Assembly: GCA_019240125.1 (NCBI GenBank)
Contig: JAFAYW010000124.1
Coordinates: forward strand, 1 to 64,000
DNA: 64,000 bases
Origin: Alphaproteobacteria bacterium
GTDB taxonomy: Bacteria > Pseudomonadota > Alphaproteobacteria > ATCC43930 > CGMCC-115725
Reading direction: 5' to 3'
Shown here in pieces: positions 7,329 through 17,964 of this stretch. Position numbers and translations under genes: made by a program. Under the pieces are notes generated by a model that was not told the origin of the DNA, made no database searches, and saw nothing but the letters and a program-made list of their open reading frames with translations. Each line of letters starts with the position of its first letter. Positions within the stretch are counted from its first letter, which is position 1.

Positions 7329-8393
7329 TCAGTCCAACAGCCAGGGGGCGGCGCTGGCCTGGGCGATCTGGCGGATCTGGCGCATTAGCCCGGCGCCGAC
7401 CGGGATGCCGTCGCGCATCCGGGTCGCGGCGTTCTGCCATTGCGGGTCGCCGGCGACCATCACCGGCTGGGCCGGATCGACCGGGGTGGTGGCGCGCAGA
7501 TCGCCGCAGAACCGCGCGACATCGGCCTCGAACGCGCCGGGCTCGCGGAACAGGCCGGGGTCGATCGCGATAAAGCAGTGGCCGATATCGTTGCCTTGCG
7601 GCTTTTTGCAGTGCATCGGGTCGGTGATCAAGGTCGCGCCCGACAGGCAGGCGCCGAGAATGTTGACCATCACCGCCAGGCTGTAGCCCTTGTAGCTGGA
7701 GTTTTCCGGCGAGCCGCCGAGCGAGGTCAGAAAACCGCCCTTCTCGCGCGCCACGGTCGGGTCGACGCTCGGCAACCCCTCCCGGTCGAGCACCCAGCCG
7801 GGCGGGCAATCCAGCCCCTCATTCGCCTTGTTTCGGATGCGGCCGGCGGCAACGGTGGTGGTCGCCATGTCGAGCAGAAACGGGTTGCCGTCGGCGCTCG
7901 GCGCGGCGAACGACCACGGATCGGTGCCGAGCTTGGCCTCCTTGCCAAAGGTCGGCGCCACCTGGATGCTCGACGCGCTGGTGCAGGCCATGCCGATGAG
8001 GCCCGCCTTGGCCGCCATCAGCGTGTAATAGCCGGTGGCGCCGAAATGCGCCGAGTTGCGTACCGCCGTAATCGCCATGCCGCTCTGCCTGGCCTTGTCG
8101 ATCGCCACTTGCATGCCGAATTTCGCCGGCACGTGGCCGAGCCCGCCATCGCCATCGACCAATGCCGAGACCGGCGTCTCCTTGATGATGCGGGGCCGGG
8201 CCTGCATGTTGGCGCGGCCGTCGCGGCGCAATTTGTCATAGCCCGGGATCATCGACATGCCGTGGCTGTCGACGCCGTGCAGATCGGCCCAGCTGAGGAT
8301 ATCGGCGGTCGCCTCGGCATTCTCCTCCGGCATCCCCCAGGACGCCAGGATGGCCTTTAGCTGGGCGCGGTGGGTTTCGTAGGGTGCGGGCAT
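7329..8393 (-). CDS. Ldh family oxidoreductase (malate/L-lactate/ureidoglycolate dehydrogenase type)
   Basis: A 354-residue NAD(P)-dependent 2-hydroxyacid dehydrogenase of the Ldh_2 family, which uses a fold unrelated to classical LDH. The family's HGVDSHG is at residues 39-45, with His44 the likely catalytic base. NSAHFGATGYY, GTDPWSFAAP and LDMATTTVAAG follow in the expected order, and KGYSLAVMVNILGACLSGA near 240 is also typical. The ATG at 8393 follows GGAGGAG; the frame is open to 8630 but that stretch overlaps the divergent CoA-transferase. Substrate could be malate, lactate, ureidoglycolate or a sulfonate analogue. Confidence 0.9.
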   Translation of the reverse strand: MPAPYETHRAQLKAILASWGMPEENAEATADILSWADLHGVDSHGMSMIPGYDKLRRDGRANMQARPRIIKETPVSALVDGDGGLGHVPAKFGMQVAIDKARQSGMAITAVRNSAHFGATGYYTLMAAKAGLIGMACTSASSIQVAPTFGKEAKLGTDPWSFAAPSADGNPFLLDMATTTVAAGRIRNKANEGLDCPPGWVLDREGLPSVDPTVAREKGGFLTSLGGSPENSSYKGYSLAVMVNILGACLSGATLITDPMHCKKPQGNDIGHCFIAIDPGLFREPGAFEADVARFCGDLRATTPVDPAQPVMVAGDPQWQNAATRMRDGIPVGAGLMRQIRQIAQASAAPWLLD

Positions 8394-8509
8394 TTTTGCG
8401 TCTCCTCCGGTTGCCGCGATCTTGGCGCGGCCCGGCCGGGCGGCCAAGTGCGTTGCGGCGAACGCAGCCATCGGCGACAACCGCTTCGTGAGGATTGGGG
8501 AGGCGTGGC

Positions 8510-10744
8510 ATGGCGTTACTGGCGGGGCTGACGGTCGTGCAGCTCGGCGATGGCCTGGCCGCCGCGGTGTGCGGCCGGCTGTTTGCCGATGTCGGCGCCG
8601 CGGTGCACTGTCTTGACCCCGATACAGCATCGCCGCTGACGCAGTACCTTAACCACGGCAAGGCCGTCGCCACGCCGGAGCTGCTGGGTACCGCCGACCT
8701 GCTCGTCGTCGAGGGGGCGCCGCGGCTTTTGCGGGGGCTGGGGCGTGATCCGGAGAGCCTGCGGCGGCTCAATCCCAGCGCCGCGATCGTCGCGGTCTCG
8801 CCCTACGGCCAAACGGGGCCACAAGCCGACGACCCGGCCACCGACCTGACCTTGCTCTACGCCAGCGGCATTGCCCGCATGCTGACCGGTCAGGTCGACG
8901 ATCTGTCGGAGCCGCCTATCCGACCGGTCGGCGAGCAATCCGCCTTTATGGGCGGGCTCGCCGCCGCCTGTGCTGGCATGCACGCCGTGATGGCCGGAGC
9001 GCCCGCGATGATGGATGTGTCGATCCAGGAGGCGCTGGCGACGATCGCGATCACCGAACTGGCCCGCGCCGGCACCATCGGCAAAAGCTGGGGCCGCAAG
9101 CGCCTCAGCGACGGCAACGGCGCCACCGTGTGTATTTTGCCGGCGCGCGACGGCTTCGCCGCGATCTCGCCGCGCGACGATCACCAATGGGCCGCCTGGC
9201 TGACCGTGATGGGCTCGCCCGATTGGGGCACAGAGCCGCGCTTCGCCAAGAAATCCGACCGCGTCGCGAACTGGGACGCCCTGCACGCGCTGATGTCGGA
9301 ATGGAGTCGGCAATACGACAAGCAGCAGATCGCCGACATGGCGCAGGCCGCGCACGTGCCGAGTTTCCCGTTGCGCGAACCGGCCGAACAGCTCGCCTCG
9401 CCGCAGCTGGGGCATCGCAATTTCTTCCGGCCGTTCGGCGTCGCCGGCCGAGTTGTGCAGGTTCCGAGCCCGCCCTTTGGGATAGCTTGCCATTCGGCCG
9501 CGGCTCAAGTCGGCGCCAGCCCCCGCCCCTCATCCTCCCTGCCCTACAGGACGGGCTCCTCCCCCGCTGCGCAGTCACCCGGCGGTGGGCATGCGGCCCC
9601 GCCGCTACCGCTCAACGGGGTGCGGGTACTGGATTTCAGCTGGGTGATTGCCGGCCCGACGACGACGCGCTACCTGGCAGCAATGGGCGCCGAGGTTATC
9701 AAAGTCGAGGCGCCGGGCAGGGGCGATCCCGGCCGTAGTTCAGAACTGCATACCGTTCTAGGTCAAGCGAAGCGTGGCATCGTGCTCGACTTGAAAAACC
9801 CAGCGGGAGTTGCGATGGCGCGCGCCCTCGCTGCGCAATGCGATATGTTGGTCGAGAATTTCGCCACCGGCGTGATGGACCGGCTCGGGCTCGGCGCGGA
9901 CGCACTGCGCGAGATAAACCCGGACTTGATTTATGTCTCGGCCTCCGGGCTCGGCCGCACCGGGCCCGAAGCGCGCGGCGTCGCGTACGGCACTCTATTG
10001 CAATGTTATGCCGGGTTTGCCGGGCTCAACCGTCATCCCCGGATCGCGCCACGTGTTGGACTTGCCTGGCTCGACCCGATGTGCGGGCTGATGTTGGCCT
10101 TTGTCAGCGCCGCTGCGCTGTGGCATCGTCGCCGCAACGGTCAGGTCGCACGCATAGATTTTTCCATGCTGGAGGCGATGCTGTGGACGATGGCTGAGCC
10201 CCTGCTTGCCGCCCAGCTCGAGGCCCCGCCGCGCCCGGTCGGCAATTACTCACCATATCACGCGCCGCATAACGCATTTCGCTGCGCCGGCGATGACGCA
10301 TGGCTGAGTCTTGCGATCTCCGGCACCGCGGAATGGCACCGCCTCTGCGAGATCGTACCGGCGTTGGCGCCGCTCGCAGCATTGGAGGCCGGCCAGCGAG
10401 AGGAGCAGGCGAATGCAATCGACGCCGCACTCTCCGCCTGGGCTGAACCACAAGCGGCGCGCACCGCGGCAGCGCGGTTGGCAGAGGCCGGCCTCGCGGC
10501 AGCGCCCCTCGCCTCCTCCGGCGACCTTGTCGACAGCGAACACCTCAGAGCCCGCGGTTTTTGGGCCGCGCAGACGGCGGGAGTGCTGCCCGGCCTGCCC
10601 TGGCGCGCCAGCTTTGCGCACGCGTCCGGCCCCGCCCCCGCTTTGGGCGGCGATACCGAGATGGTTTTGCACCAGCTACTGCAGCTGTCGCAGTCCGAAA
10701 TCAGCGCGTTGCGCGAGGCCGGCGCACTTGGCTCGTACCCTTGA
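8510..10744 (+). CDS. double-domain CaiB/BaiF CoA-transferase (formyl-CoA transferase type)
   Basis: A 744-residue class III CoA-transferase with two CaiB/BaiF domains in one chain. The first (about 1-290) is short and lacks the normal opening but keeps the acceptor-Asp context MDVSIQEA. A Pro/Ser-rich linker of about 60 residues follows, then a complete second domain opening LNGVRVLDFSWVIAGPTTTRYLAAMGAEVIKVE and retaining IDFSMLEA. Enzymes of this kind move CoA between organic acids; the fusion recalls DddD-like two-domain proteins without showing the same substrate. The ATG at 8510 has GGGGAGG upstream; a TTG at 8495 is less likely. It is divergent from the Ldh gene. Confidence 0.88.
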   Translation: MALLAGLTVVQLGDGLAAAVCGRLFADVGAAVHCLDPDTASPLTQYLNHGKAVATPELLGTADLLVVEGAPRLLRGLGRDPESLRRLNPSAAIVAVSPYGQTGPQADDPATDLTLLYASGIARMLTGQVDDLSEPPIRPVGEQSAFMGGLAAACAGMHAVMAGAPAMMDVSIQEALATIAITELARAGTIGKSWGRKRLSDGNGATVCILPARDGFAAISPRDDHQWAAWLTVMGSPDWGTEPRFAKKSDRVANWDALHALMSEWSRQYDKQQIADMAQAAHVPSFPLREPAEQLASPQLGHRNFFRPFGVAGRVVQVPSPPFGIACHSAAAQVGASPRPSSSLPYRTGSSPAAQSPGGGHAAPPLPLNGVRVLDFSWVIAGPTTTRYLAAMGAEVIKVEAPGRGDPGRSSELHTVLGQAKRGIVLDLKNPAGVAMARALAAQCDMLVENFATGVMDRLGLGADALREINPDLIYVSASGLGRTGPEARGVAYGTLLQCYAGFAGLNRHPRIAPRVGLAWLDPMCGLMLAFVSAAALWHRRRNGQVARIDFSMLEAMLWTMAEPLLAAQLEAPPRPVGNYSPYHAPHNAFRCAGDDAWLSLAISGTAEWHRLCEIVPALAPLAALEAGQREEQANAIDAALSAWAEPQAARTAAARLAEAGLAAAPLASSGDLVDSEHLRARGFWAAQTAGVLPGLPWRASFAHASGPAPALGGDTEMVLHQLLQLSQSEISALREAGALGSYP

Positions 10745-10785
10745 GGAGACGACACTGCGGCGCAGCAGCGGCGGCTCTGTTACGA

Positions 10786-10962
10786 TCAGTCGCGCCGCTT
10801 GCCGTCCAGCTCGCGTGCCGCCCGATCCTTGTCTCGTTCCTCGTTCAGCCGCTCGACCTTGCCGCGGCCATGAAAGACTCGATTTTCGGCGGCGCGGCGC
10901 TCGGCATCCTCGCGACGTTTGGCCTTACGAACCCGGTTGAAATTGATCACGACACTGGTCAT
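10786..10962 (-). CDS. DUF4169 family small protein
   Basis: A 58-residue, very basic, helical protein. The opening VVINFNRVRKAKRR, the following RRAAENRVFHGR and the final ARELDGKRRD are the DUF4169 pattern, known almost only from alphaproteobacteria; its function is unknown. The ATG at 10962 is preceded by GGGAG; an ATG six bases earlier is also possible. Its start lies inside the end of the ribbon-helix-helix gene (38-nt overlap), so the two are probably translated from one message, and the pair is a recurring arrangement in alphaproteobacteria. Confidence 0.85.
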   Translation of the reverse strand: MTSVVINFNRVRKAKRREDAERRAAENRVFHGRGKVERLNEERDKDRAARELDGKRRD

Positions 10963-11299
10963 CGGCATCTCCCTCTGGCCTCGTTCCCCCTGATATCTCG
11001 CCGCAGAGACTAGTCTGCAAGACAAAGACCCGAACCGCGCTGGAGAGATTGCCTGTCCGCCTGGCATCAATCGCGGTCAGCAATGTGGCGACCGAAATAG
11101 CGCGCCGTTCGGCAATCTCGCCCAGTGCGTCCCAAAAGATGGCTTCAAGCGACACACTCGTTGAGTGTCCGGCGATGCGCACCGAACGCTTTACGAGAGT
11201 TTGCGGCGCGCCTGACAGAGCAGCGACGTCAGGAAATTGAGGTGGCGACAAGCCTTTCCTCTGCGGCGCGGTTGATGCAGACACTCGGCACCAGTTCAT
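10925..11299 (-). CDS. ribbon-helix-helix domain protein (RHH_4 type)
   Basis: A 124-residue frame whose core (about residues 37-95) is the small alphaproteobacterial ribbon-helix-helix family: KRSVRIAGHSTSVSLE, then FWDALGEIAERRAISVATLL and NLSSAVRVFVL. Such proteins are likely DNA-binding homodimers. The 35 residues ahead of the core are unusual for the family, so the true start may be further in; a TTG at codon 17 has AGAGGAAA before it, and the ATG at 11299 is used by default. The C-terminal tail after VFVLQ is also longer than usual and runs over the start of the DUF4169 gene. Confidence 0.75.
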   Translation of the reverse strand: MNWCRVSASTAPQRKGLSPPQFPDVAALSGAPQTLVKRSVRIAGHSTSVSLEAIFWDALGEIAERRAISVATLLTAIDARRTGNLSSAVRVFVLQTSLCGEISGGTRPEGDADDQCRDQFQPGS

Positions 11300-11406
11300 C
11301 TAAAGTGGCTCAAGGCGAGAGGTGATGACCGTCGCCTTTGCGGAAGTGCAATCTCCGCTGGCGCCAGCCGCAGCGGCAACTATCCGTTGCCGGATGCGGT
11401 GGTTGA

Positions 11407-12534
<1,128 letters not shown>

Positions 12535-12665
12535 AGTTTGGTTCACGCAGGTAGAGAATCTTGTTTGTACAGGGCTCCGAGCTGGGGGGTTTCGGGGACG
12601 ATGCCGAACGTTTCCTTCAGTCACGCCGATACGATGCGGTGTTCTTTCGTGCGTAAGAGGCGTGC

Positions 12666-13562
12666 ATGATCCGGCCGTCGGTACAGGTGCGCGCCACGCT
12701 TCAGCGCACGACACCGCCATTGCTGATCTTGCTATCGGTGGCAATCATCATACTGGGTAAAGCCGATCAGACGATGTTCGAGTCGCTGCGAACCGCGGTG
12801 GCGGACCGCGCGGCGCCGCTGCTTGATATCCTGTCGCGTCCTCTGAGCGCGGCGTCGTCAGCGGTCGACCATGCGCGCGGTCTGGTGGAGATATACCAGG
12901 ACAACCAACGCCTTACCGAGGAGAACACTCGTCTACTGCAGTGGCAACAGATCGCATTAAAGCTTTCATCTGATAACCAGCAGCTGCGAGGATTGCTTAA
13001 GGCGATTCCGGAAAGTGCGGTTTCCTACGAGACCGCGCGTGTGATCGCCAACTCGGGCGGGCGATATGTGCGCACGGTGATGATTAATGCGGGCACCGAC
13101 CAGGGGCTAGCCCGCGGCCAGGCGGCGGTGGCCAGCGAGGGCCTCATCGGCCGTCTGACCGAAGTCGGTAGCCGCGCTGCCCGTGTGCTCCTGATCACCG
13201 ATCTGAATTCCCGCATTCCTGTCGTCGTCGAGCGCACGCATGCCAACGCGGTGCTGGCTGGTGACAATTCGGAGCGCCCGCGCCTGCTCTATCTCAGCGA
13301 TTCAGCCGCCTTACAGGTCGGCGATCGCATTGTGACGTCCGGCGAAGGCGGCGTCTTTCCCCCTGGCCTGGCGGTCGGGGTTGTGGCGTCGCTCGCGAAC
13401 GGCATCCCGCAAGTGGAGCCGTTTGTCGAGCTCTCGCAGCTTGGCTACGTGGTGGTCGTAGATTACGGCCTCTCGGCCGCCCTGCCGCCGCCAGCATCGC
13501 CGATGGCAACGCGCGCTTCCGCCAAGGCTAAAGGCAGCGACAGCAGCGCCGTAGTTCGCTAG
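12666..13562 (+). CDS. mreC: rod shape-determining protein MreC
   Basis: A 298-residue periplasmic scaffold protein linking MreB filaments to the elongation synthases. One membrane segment (about 18-32), a coiled coil (about 70-115, rich in Q/N/E/L) and then the paired beta domains with the family's RVIANSGGRYVRTVMINAG, VLLITDLNSRIPV and GDRIVTSGEGGVFPPGLAVG. The tail is Ala/Ser/Lys-rich and disordered. AAGAGG precedes the ATG. mreD follows three bases after the stop, so the two are co-translated. Confidence 0.96.
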   Translation: MIRPSVQVRATLQRTTPPLLILLSVAIIILGKADQTMFESLRTAVADRAAPLLDILSRPLSAASSAVDHARGLVEIYQDNQRLTEENTRLLQWQQIALKLSSDNQQLRGLLKAIPESAVSYETARVIANSGGRYVRTVMINAGTDQGLARGQAAVASEGLIGRLTEVGSRAARVLLITDLNSRIPVVVERTHANAVLAGDNSERPRLLYLSDSAALQVGDRIVTSGEGGVFPPGLAVGVVASLANGIPQVEPFVELSQLGYVVVVDYGLSAALPPPASPMATRASAKAKGSDSSAVVR

Positions 13563-13565
13563 CAG

Positions 13566-14099
13566 ATGGCATTGCGTGTCACCAGTATTCCTGCCCTGCC
13601 GCGGGTCAATAACGGCATCGGGCGGGCATGGCCGCTGTTTACGACCCTCGTTATGGCAGTATTGACGATGCTGCCAGTGCGCATCCCCGGCTATGCCGCG
13701 CTGACACCGGCTTTCACCCTGATGGCTGTCTACCATTGGACGATCTACCGCCCGGATCTCCTGCCGTCGACCGGTCTATTTGCGATAGGACTGGTCGAAG
13801 ATTTGTTGACGGGTGCCCCTGTTGGCGCCGGGACCCTCGTGCTATTGATCGCACGCGCGGGAGTCCTGCGTTACCGGCGACTTTTTGTGAACCGCGGTTT
13901 TCCGTTCGTCTGGGCCGGCTTCACCCTCCTAGCTGCCGCCGTTATGGGAATGTTATGGGCGTTCAATTGCCTGATCATGCTGGATCTTATCGATATTCGC
14001 GCAACCGTTTTTCGGCTGGTTCTGACGGTTGCCGCGTTTCCCGCCGCCAGCTTTGCACTGGGGCGCAGCCAGCGCGTACTGATCGACGCGCACGCCTGA
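13566..14099 (+). CDS. mreD: rod shape-determining protein MreD
   Basis: A 177-residue integral membrane protein with about five hydrophobic segments and the family's short cytoplasmic loop with an acidic turn (GLVEDLLTGAPVG, near residue 75). It is the least conserved member of the elongasome set; identification rests on size, hydrophobicity, this motif and its place directly after mreC. mrdA begins 26 bp later. Confidence 0.93.
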   Translation: MALRVTSIPALPRVNNGIGRAWPLFTTLVMAVLTMLPVRIPGYAALTPAFTLMAVYHWTIYRPDLLPSTGLFAIGLVEDLLTGAPVGAGTLVLLIARAGVLRYRRLFVNRGFPFVWAGFTLLAAAVMGMLWAFNCLIMLDLIDIRATVFRLVLTVAAFPAASFALGRSQRVLIDAHA

Positions 14100-14125
14100 C
14101 GCCGTCGGCCTAGCCGGTCCGGTTA

Positions 14126-16048
14126 ATGCCGCGCGAAGACGATAATCAGAAATCTTTCACCCGACGAGCCGCGATCTTGGCGGGCAGCCAAATCGCGCTT
14201 GCCTCGGTGCTCGCCGGGCGGATGTACCAACTTCAGGTGTTACAAAAGGATCGCTACGCGACACTGGCCGACGAAAACCGGATGAACCTGCGGCTGTTGA
14301 CGCCGCCCCGCGGACGCATCATCGATCGATTCGGCGTATCACTTGCCGATAACGACCAAAATTACCGGGTTGTCGTGGTGCCGGAGCAGACAGGCGATCT
14401 AGACGCGACAATCGCCGCCCTGTCTAAGTTGATTGAGATTACCGACGCTGACCATCGCCGGATTACGCGCGAAGCGCGGCGGAACCACAGTTTCGTCCCG
14501 ACCGTTGTGCGGGCGAATCTGACCTGGCAGGAGATGTCGCGCATCGAGGTCGCAATCCCGGAATTGCCTGGCGTCGCGATCGAACAAGGGATGATTAGAC
14601 ATTATCCTTACGGTCCGACGGCAGCCCATGTGCTCGGCTATGTCGCGGCGGTATCGGAAAAGGAGCTGACCGGCGACCCGCTGCTCGAACTGCCCGACTT
14701 CCGGATCGGAAAGAGTGGCATCGAAAAATCGCAGGACCTCAGACTTAGGGGCACCGCCGGCACCAGTGAAATTGAAGTCAACGCCTATGGTCGCGTAGTG
14801 CGCGAGGTGGCCCACCATCCGGGCATTCCGGGCGAGGACATCATCCTCGGCCTCGATATGGCGATGCAGGATTTCGTTATGAAGCGCTGCGCCGGCGAGC
14901 CCAGCGTCTCCTGCGTTGTGCTCGACGCGCTAACCGGTGATGTGCTGGCCATGGTCTCCAGCCCCAGCTACGACCCGACGGTGTTCTCGACCGGCTTGAC
15001 CGCGGCAGTATGGCAGGAATTGTCGACCGATCCCCGCAATCCTCTTACCGATAAGGCGGTGGGCGGTGTCTATCCGCCCGGTTCGACGTTCAAGCCAGTT
15101 GTGGCGATGGCAGCGCTCGACAGTGGCGCCATCACGCCGGACACAGCAATCAACTGTCCGGGCTTCATCGAACTCGGCGACGCCACGTTCCACTGCTACC
15201 AGCGTGGCGGTCATGGGACCCTGCGTCTGCATGATGCCATCAAGAAATCATGTGACGTGTTCTTCTACGAGACCGCGCGTCGCGCCGGCATCGACCGCAT
15301 TGTGGCAATGGCACATCGCTTTGGCTTCGGTGCGCCGCTCGGGCTCGATATTCCGGGCGAGCGGGGTGGCCTGATCCCGACACGAGACTGGAAGATCGCC
15401 ACCACCGGCACCGCGTGGCAGCAAGGTGAGACGCTGATAACCGGCATCGGCCAGGGATCGGTGCTTGCCACCCCGTTGCAGGTCGCGACAATGGCCGCGC
15501 GCCTCGTCACGGGACGGGCGGTCGTGCCGCACCTGGTACGTGATGGTTTGCTGCCACCAGGCGGCGACACACATCCGCCCGCCTTTCCCAGCCTTGGTGT
15601 CAGCGCCCGTCATTTATCCCTGGTGCTCGATGGGATGAGCGCCGTCGTTAATGAACAGGGCGGAACCGCCTATGCGGCACGCATAAATGATCCCATGTTC
15701 GCGATGGGGGGCAAATCGGGCACTTCGCAGGTGCGGCATATTTCCGAGTACGAACGCGAGCATGGCATTCGCAAGGGGACCGATGTGCCCTGGCGTGAAC
15801 GCGACCATGCGCTGTTTGTGGCCTTCGCGCCGGTGGGAGCGCCGCGGTATGTTTGCGCCTGTGTGGTCGAACATGGGGGTGAGACCGGCGGCGGCGGCTC
15901 GGCAGTGGCGGCCCCAATCTGTCGTGATGTGCTGACCGAGGTACAGAAGCGCGACCCGGGGCGGCGTGTACCGCACCCCGAGTCAGTCGCACAAACTCCG
16001 GCGGTCGAGATCGTGCCCGTGGCGGCTCATAGTGATCGTCGAGGCTGA
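14126..16048 (+). CDS. mrdA: penicillin-binding protein 2, elongation transpeptidase
   Basis: A 640-residue class B PBP that cross-links peptidoglycan during elongation with RodA. An N-terminal membrane anchor (about 14-32) is followed by the dimerisation domain (PPRGRIIDRFG near 58) and the transpeptidase domain. The active site is S320-T-F-K323 in PPGSTFKP; the second motif is KKSCDVF (SCD in place of SxN, as in many PBP2 proteins) and the third is GKSGTSQ. Beta-lactams acylate the serine. The ribosome binding site is weak, so coupling to mreD is likely. rodA starts five bases after the stop. Confidence 0.97.
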   Translation: MPREDDNQKSFTRRAAILAGSQIALASVLAGRMYQLQVLQKDRYATLADENRMNLRLLTPPRGRIIDRFGVSLADNDQNYRVVVVPEQTGDLDATIAALSKLIEITDADHRRITREARRNHSFVPTVVRANLTWQEMSRIEVAIPELPGVAIEQGMIRHYPYGPTAAHVLGYVAAVSEKELTGDPLLELPDFRIGKSGIEKSQDLRLRGTAGTSEIEVNAYGRVVREVAHHPGIPGEDIILGLDMAMQDFVMKRCAGEPSVSCVVLDALTGDVLAMVSSPSYDPTVFSTGLTAAVWQELSTDPRNPLTDKAVGGVYPPGSTFKPVVAMAALDSGAITPDTAINCPGFIELGDATFHCYQRGGHGTLRLHDAIKKSCDVFFYETARRAGIDRIVAMAHRFGFGAPLGLDIPGERGGLIPTRDWKIATTGTAWQQGETLITGIGQGSVLATPLQVATMAARLVTGRAVVPHLVRDGLLPPGGDTHPPAFPSLGVSARHLSLVLDGMSAVVNEQGGTAYAARINDPMFAMGGKSGTSQVRHISEYEREHGIRKGTDVPWRERDHALFVAFAPVGAPRYVCACVVEHGGETGGGGSAVAAPICRDVLTEVQKRDPGRRVPHPESVAQTPAVEIVPVAAHSDRRG

Positions 16049-16053
16049 TCGCG

Positions 16054-17205
16054 ATGCTGGGGCTGACCTCCGATGCCGGGCGCGACCAGCGCTTAGCCGA
16101 TAAGCTGCGGGGAATCCAATGGGGCTTGATCCTGATGGTTTGCGCCATCTCGGCCATCGGGTTCGCGATGTTGTACTCCGCCGGCAACGGCAATTGGCAA
16201 CCATGGGCCTCGAAGCAGGCGCTGCGCTTTGCAATTGCGGTGTTGCCGATGATCGGCGCCGGGTTGATCGATATCCGCCACTGGTACCGGTTGGCGTATT
16301 GGATATACGGCGCTGCGCTGCTCTTGGTCGTGGCGGTCGACGTGCGCGGTACCATTGGCATGGGAGCGCAGCGCTGGATCGATATCGGCTTTATGCAGCT
16401 GCAACCATCCGAGGTGATGAAGATCGCGCTGGTTCTGGCGCTGGCGCGCTATTTCCACAGCGTTTCCACGGACAGTGTAGGTAGAATCCGTTATCTCATC
16501 ATCCCTGCCCTGTTGATCCTGATCCCCACCGCGCTGGTTCTGAAACAGCCGGATTTGGGCACGGCAATGATGCTGCTCGCCTCCGGCATCGTGCTTTGTT
16601 TTCTTGGCGGGGTGCGGTTGTGGGTGTTTGCGACCGGCGCCGTCGGCGCCGCAGTGGCGGCGCCGCTCGCCTGGTCGGTATTGCGCGACTACCAGAAGAC
16701 GCGCCTCTACACGTTTCTCGACCCTGACCGGGATCCACTCGGCGCCGGTTATCATATCCTGCAATCCAAAATCGCGTTCGGTTCTGGTGGTCTGTTCGGC
16801 AAAGGGTTTCTCGAGGGCACACAAAGTCATCTGAGCTTCCTGCCCGAGAAACAGACTGATTTCATTTTTACGATGATCGCTGAGGAGCTGGGGTTGATCG
16901 GCGGACTCGCTCTACTGGGCCTCTATGTCCTGGTGGTCGCCTATGGGTTCGCCATCGCGCTGGGCTGTCGCAGCCAGTTCGGGCGCCTGCTGGGGCTCGG
17001 CATCGCCGCGAATTTTTTTCTTTATGCCTTTATCAACATGGCGATGGTCATGGGTGTGATTCCCGTGGTCGGTGTGCCGTTGCCGCTGATCTCCTATGGC
17101 GGCACCGCGATGATCACGGTGCTGTTCGGTTTCGGCCTGTTGATGAATGTCGGCATCCATCGCGACGTGCGGATCAGCCGCGCCGGAGAGAGCCGCCTCA
17201 ACTGA
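16054..17205 (+). CDS. rodA: rod shape-determining protein RodA, SEDS glycosyltransferase
   Basis: A 383-residue SEDS-family peptidoglycan polymerase with about ten membrane segments. It has GAQRWIDIGFMQLQPSE (near 105-122), the large periplasmic loop DRDPLGAGYHILQSKIAFGSGGLFGKG with the essential Asp environment, FLPEKQTDFIFTMIAEELG near 270, and VGVPLPLISYGGTAM near 345. It works as a pair with PBP2 encoded immediately upstream. Confidence 0.97.
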   Translation: MLGLTSDAGRDQRLADKLRGIQWGLILMVCAISAIGFAMLYSAGNGNWQPWASKQALRFAIAVLPMIGAGLIDIRHWYRLAYWIYGAALLLVVAVDVRGTIGMGAQRWIDIGFMQLQPSEVMKIALVLALARYFHSVSTDSVGRIRYLIIPALLILIPTALVLKQPDLGTAMMLLASGIVLCFLGGVRLWVFATGAVGAAVAAPLAWSVLRDYQKTRLYTFLDPDRDPLGAGYHILQSKIAFGSGGLFGKGFLEGTQSHLSFLPEKQTDFIFTMIAEELGLIGGLALLGLYVLVVAYGFAIALGCRSQFGRLLGLGIAANFFLYAFINMAMVMGVIPVVGVPLPLISYGGTAMITVLFGFGLLMNVGIHRDVRISRAGESRLN

Positions 17206-17263
17206 CCGCAAGCTTGCGCCGGGCGTCTCATTGCGGATACTCGACCTGTGTTGGGGAGAGGCA

Positions 17264-17875
17264 ATGGCCGAGAAGGACGAAGCAACCGAAACGAGCCGCA
17301 GGTTGCACGTCACGGTGCTGCTCGTGGCGTCAAGGCGCGCGCTCGATAACGCGCTCGGCGAACTGGGCTTTGCCGAGGACGATGACCGTATTATCGAGCA
17401 CGATGGCCGCCTCGCATTTCTGACGTGCACCCACGAAGAGGACTGCGACGACCTGTTCGCGCTGATCACCGAATTGTCGGCGCGCGGGGAAAGCTGGGAA
17501 TTGCAGTCGCGGATCGATACCGAAGCAGGTCGTGCGGTCTACCAATCATTGGCACGCCACCGCCCGGTTGAGGCGGTCGACGCGGTCGTCGACGAGGAGA
17601 CGGAGCCTGACGAGCCGGACGCGCCGGCCAACGATGTCGAGACGCAAGAGGGCCTGCAGGCTCTGAAAAGGCAATTGCGGCGGATCGAGCCGGCCGAGGT
17701 ATTCGCAACAATCCGCCCGGGCCGCGAAGGACGCGCTACCGCGCGCATCTTGCGCCGCGGGTCGCGCCGGCTGGTCAGCGCCGCGACCGCCTCCGACGAG
17801 GCGACCTTGCGCGGTGTTCTGCGCGATATCCTGCCGAATGTGATGCTCGATGTTGCGATGAAACCACCAGGCTGA
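17264..17875 (+). CDS. uncharacterised protein with acidic linker
   Basis: A 203-residue soluble protein that I do not recognise. The N-terminal part (about 10-100) alternates beta and alpha (RLHVTVLLVASRRALDNALGELGF, then a second strand with CTHEEDCDD). Residues about 103-127 form an acidic Glu/Asp/Pro linker, and the C-terminal 75 residues are basic and helical (LKRQLRRIEPAEVF, then repeated Arg pairs). The ATG at 17264 has GGGGAGAGG. It is 58 bp after rodA and 89 bp before the Liv binding protein; continuous orientation allows an operon with either. No signal peptide or membrane segment. Confidence 0.7.
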   Translation: MAEKDEATETSRRLHVTVLLVASRRALDNALGELGFAEDDDRIIEHDGRLAFLTCTHEEDCDDLFALITELSARGESWELQSRIDTEAGRAVYQSLARHRPVEAVDAVVDEETEPDEPDAPANDVETQEGLQALKRQLRRIEPAEVFATIRPGREGRATARILRRGSRRLVSAATASDEATLRGVLRDILPNVMLDVAMKPPG

Positions 17876-17964
17876 AGCGCGACCCGGTTGCCGGGCTTGT
17901 CGGAGGCCGCGGTTTGGCGCAAAACGTGCTGTAGTTAAGATCAACCACTGGGACGGGGAAACTC

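Noticed and set aside
7440-8360. 306-codon plus-strand frame opposite the Ldh gene
   Set aside because: Antisense shadow of a confident enzyme, with no ribosome binding site or motif.
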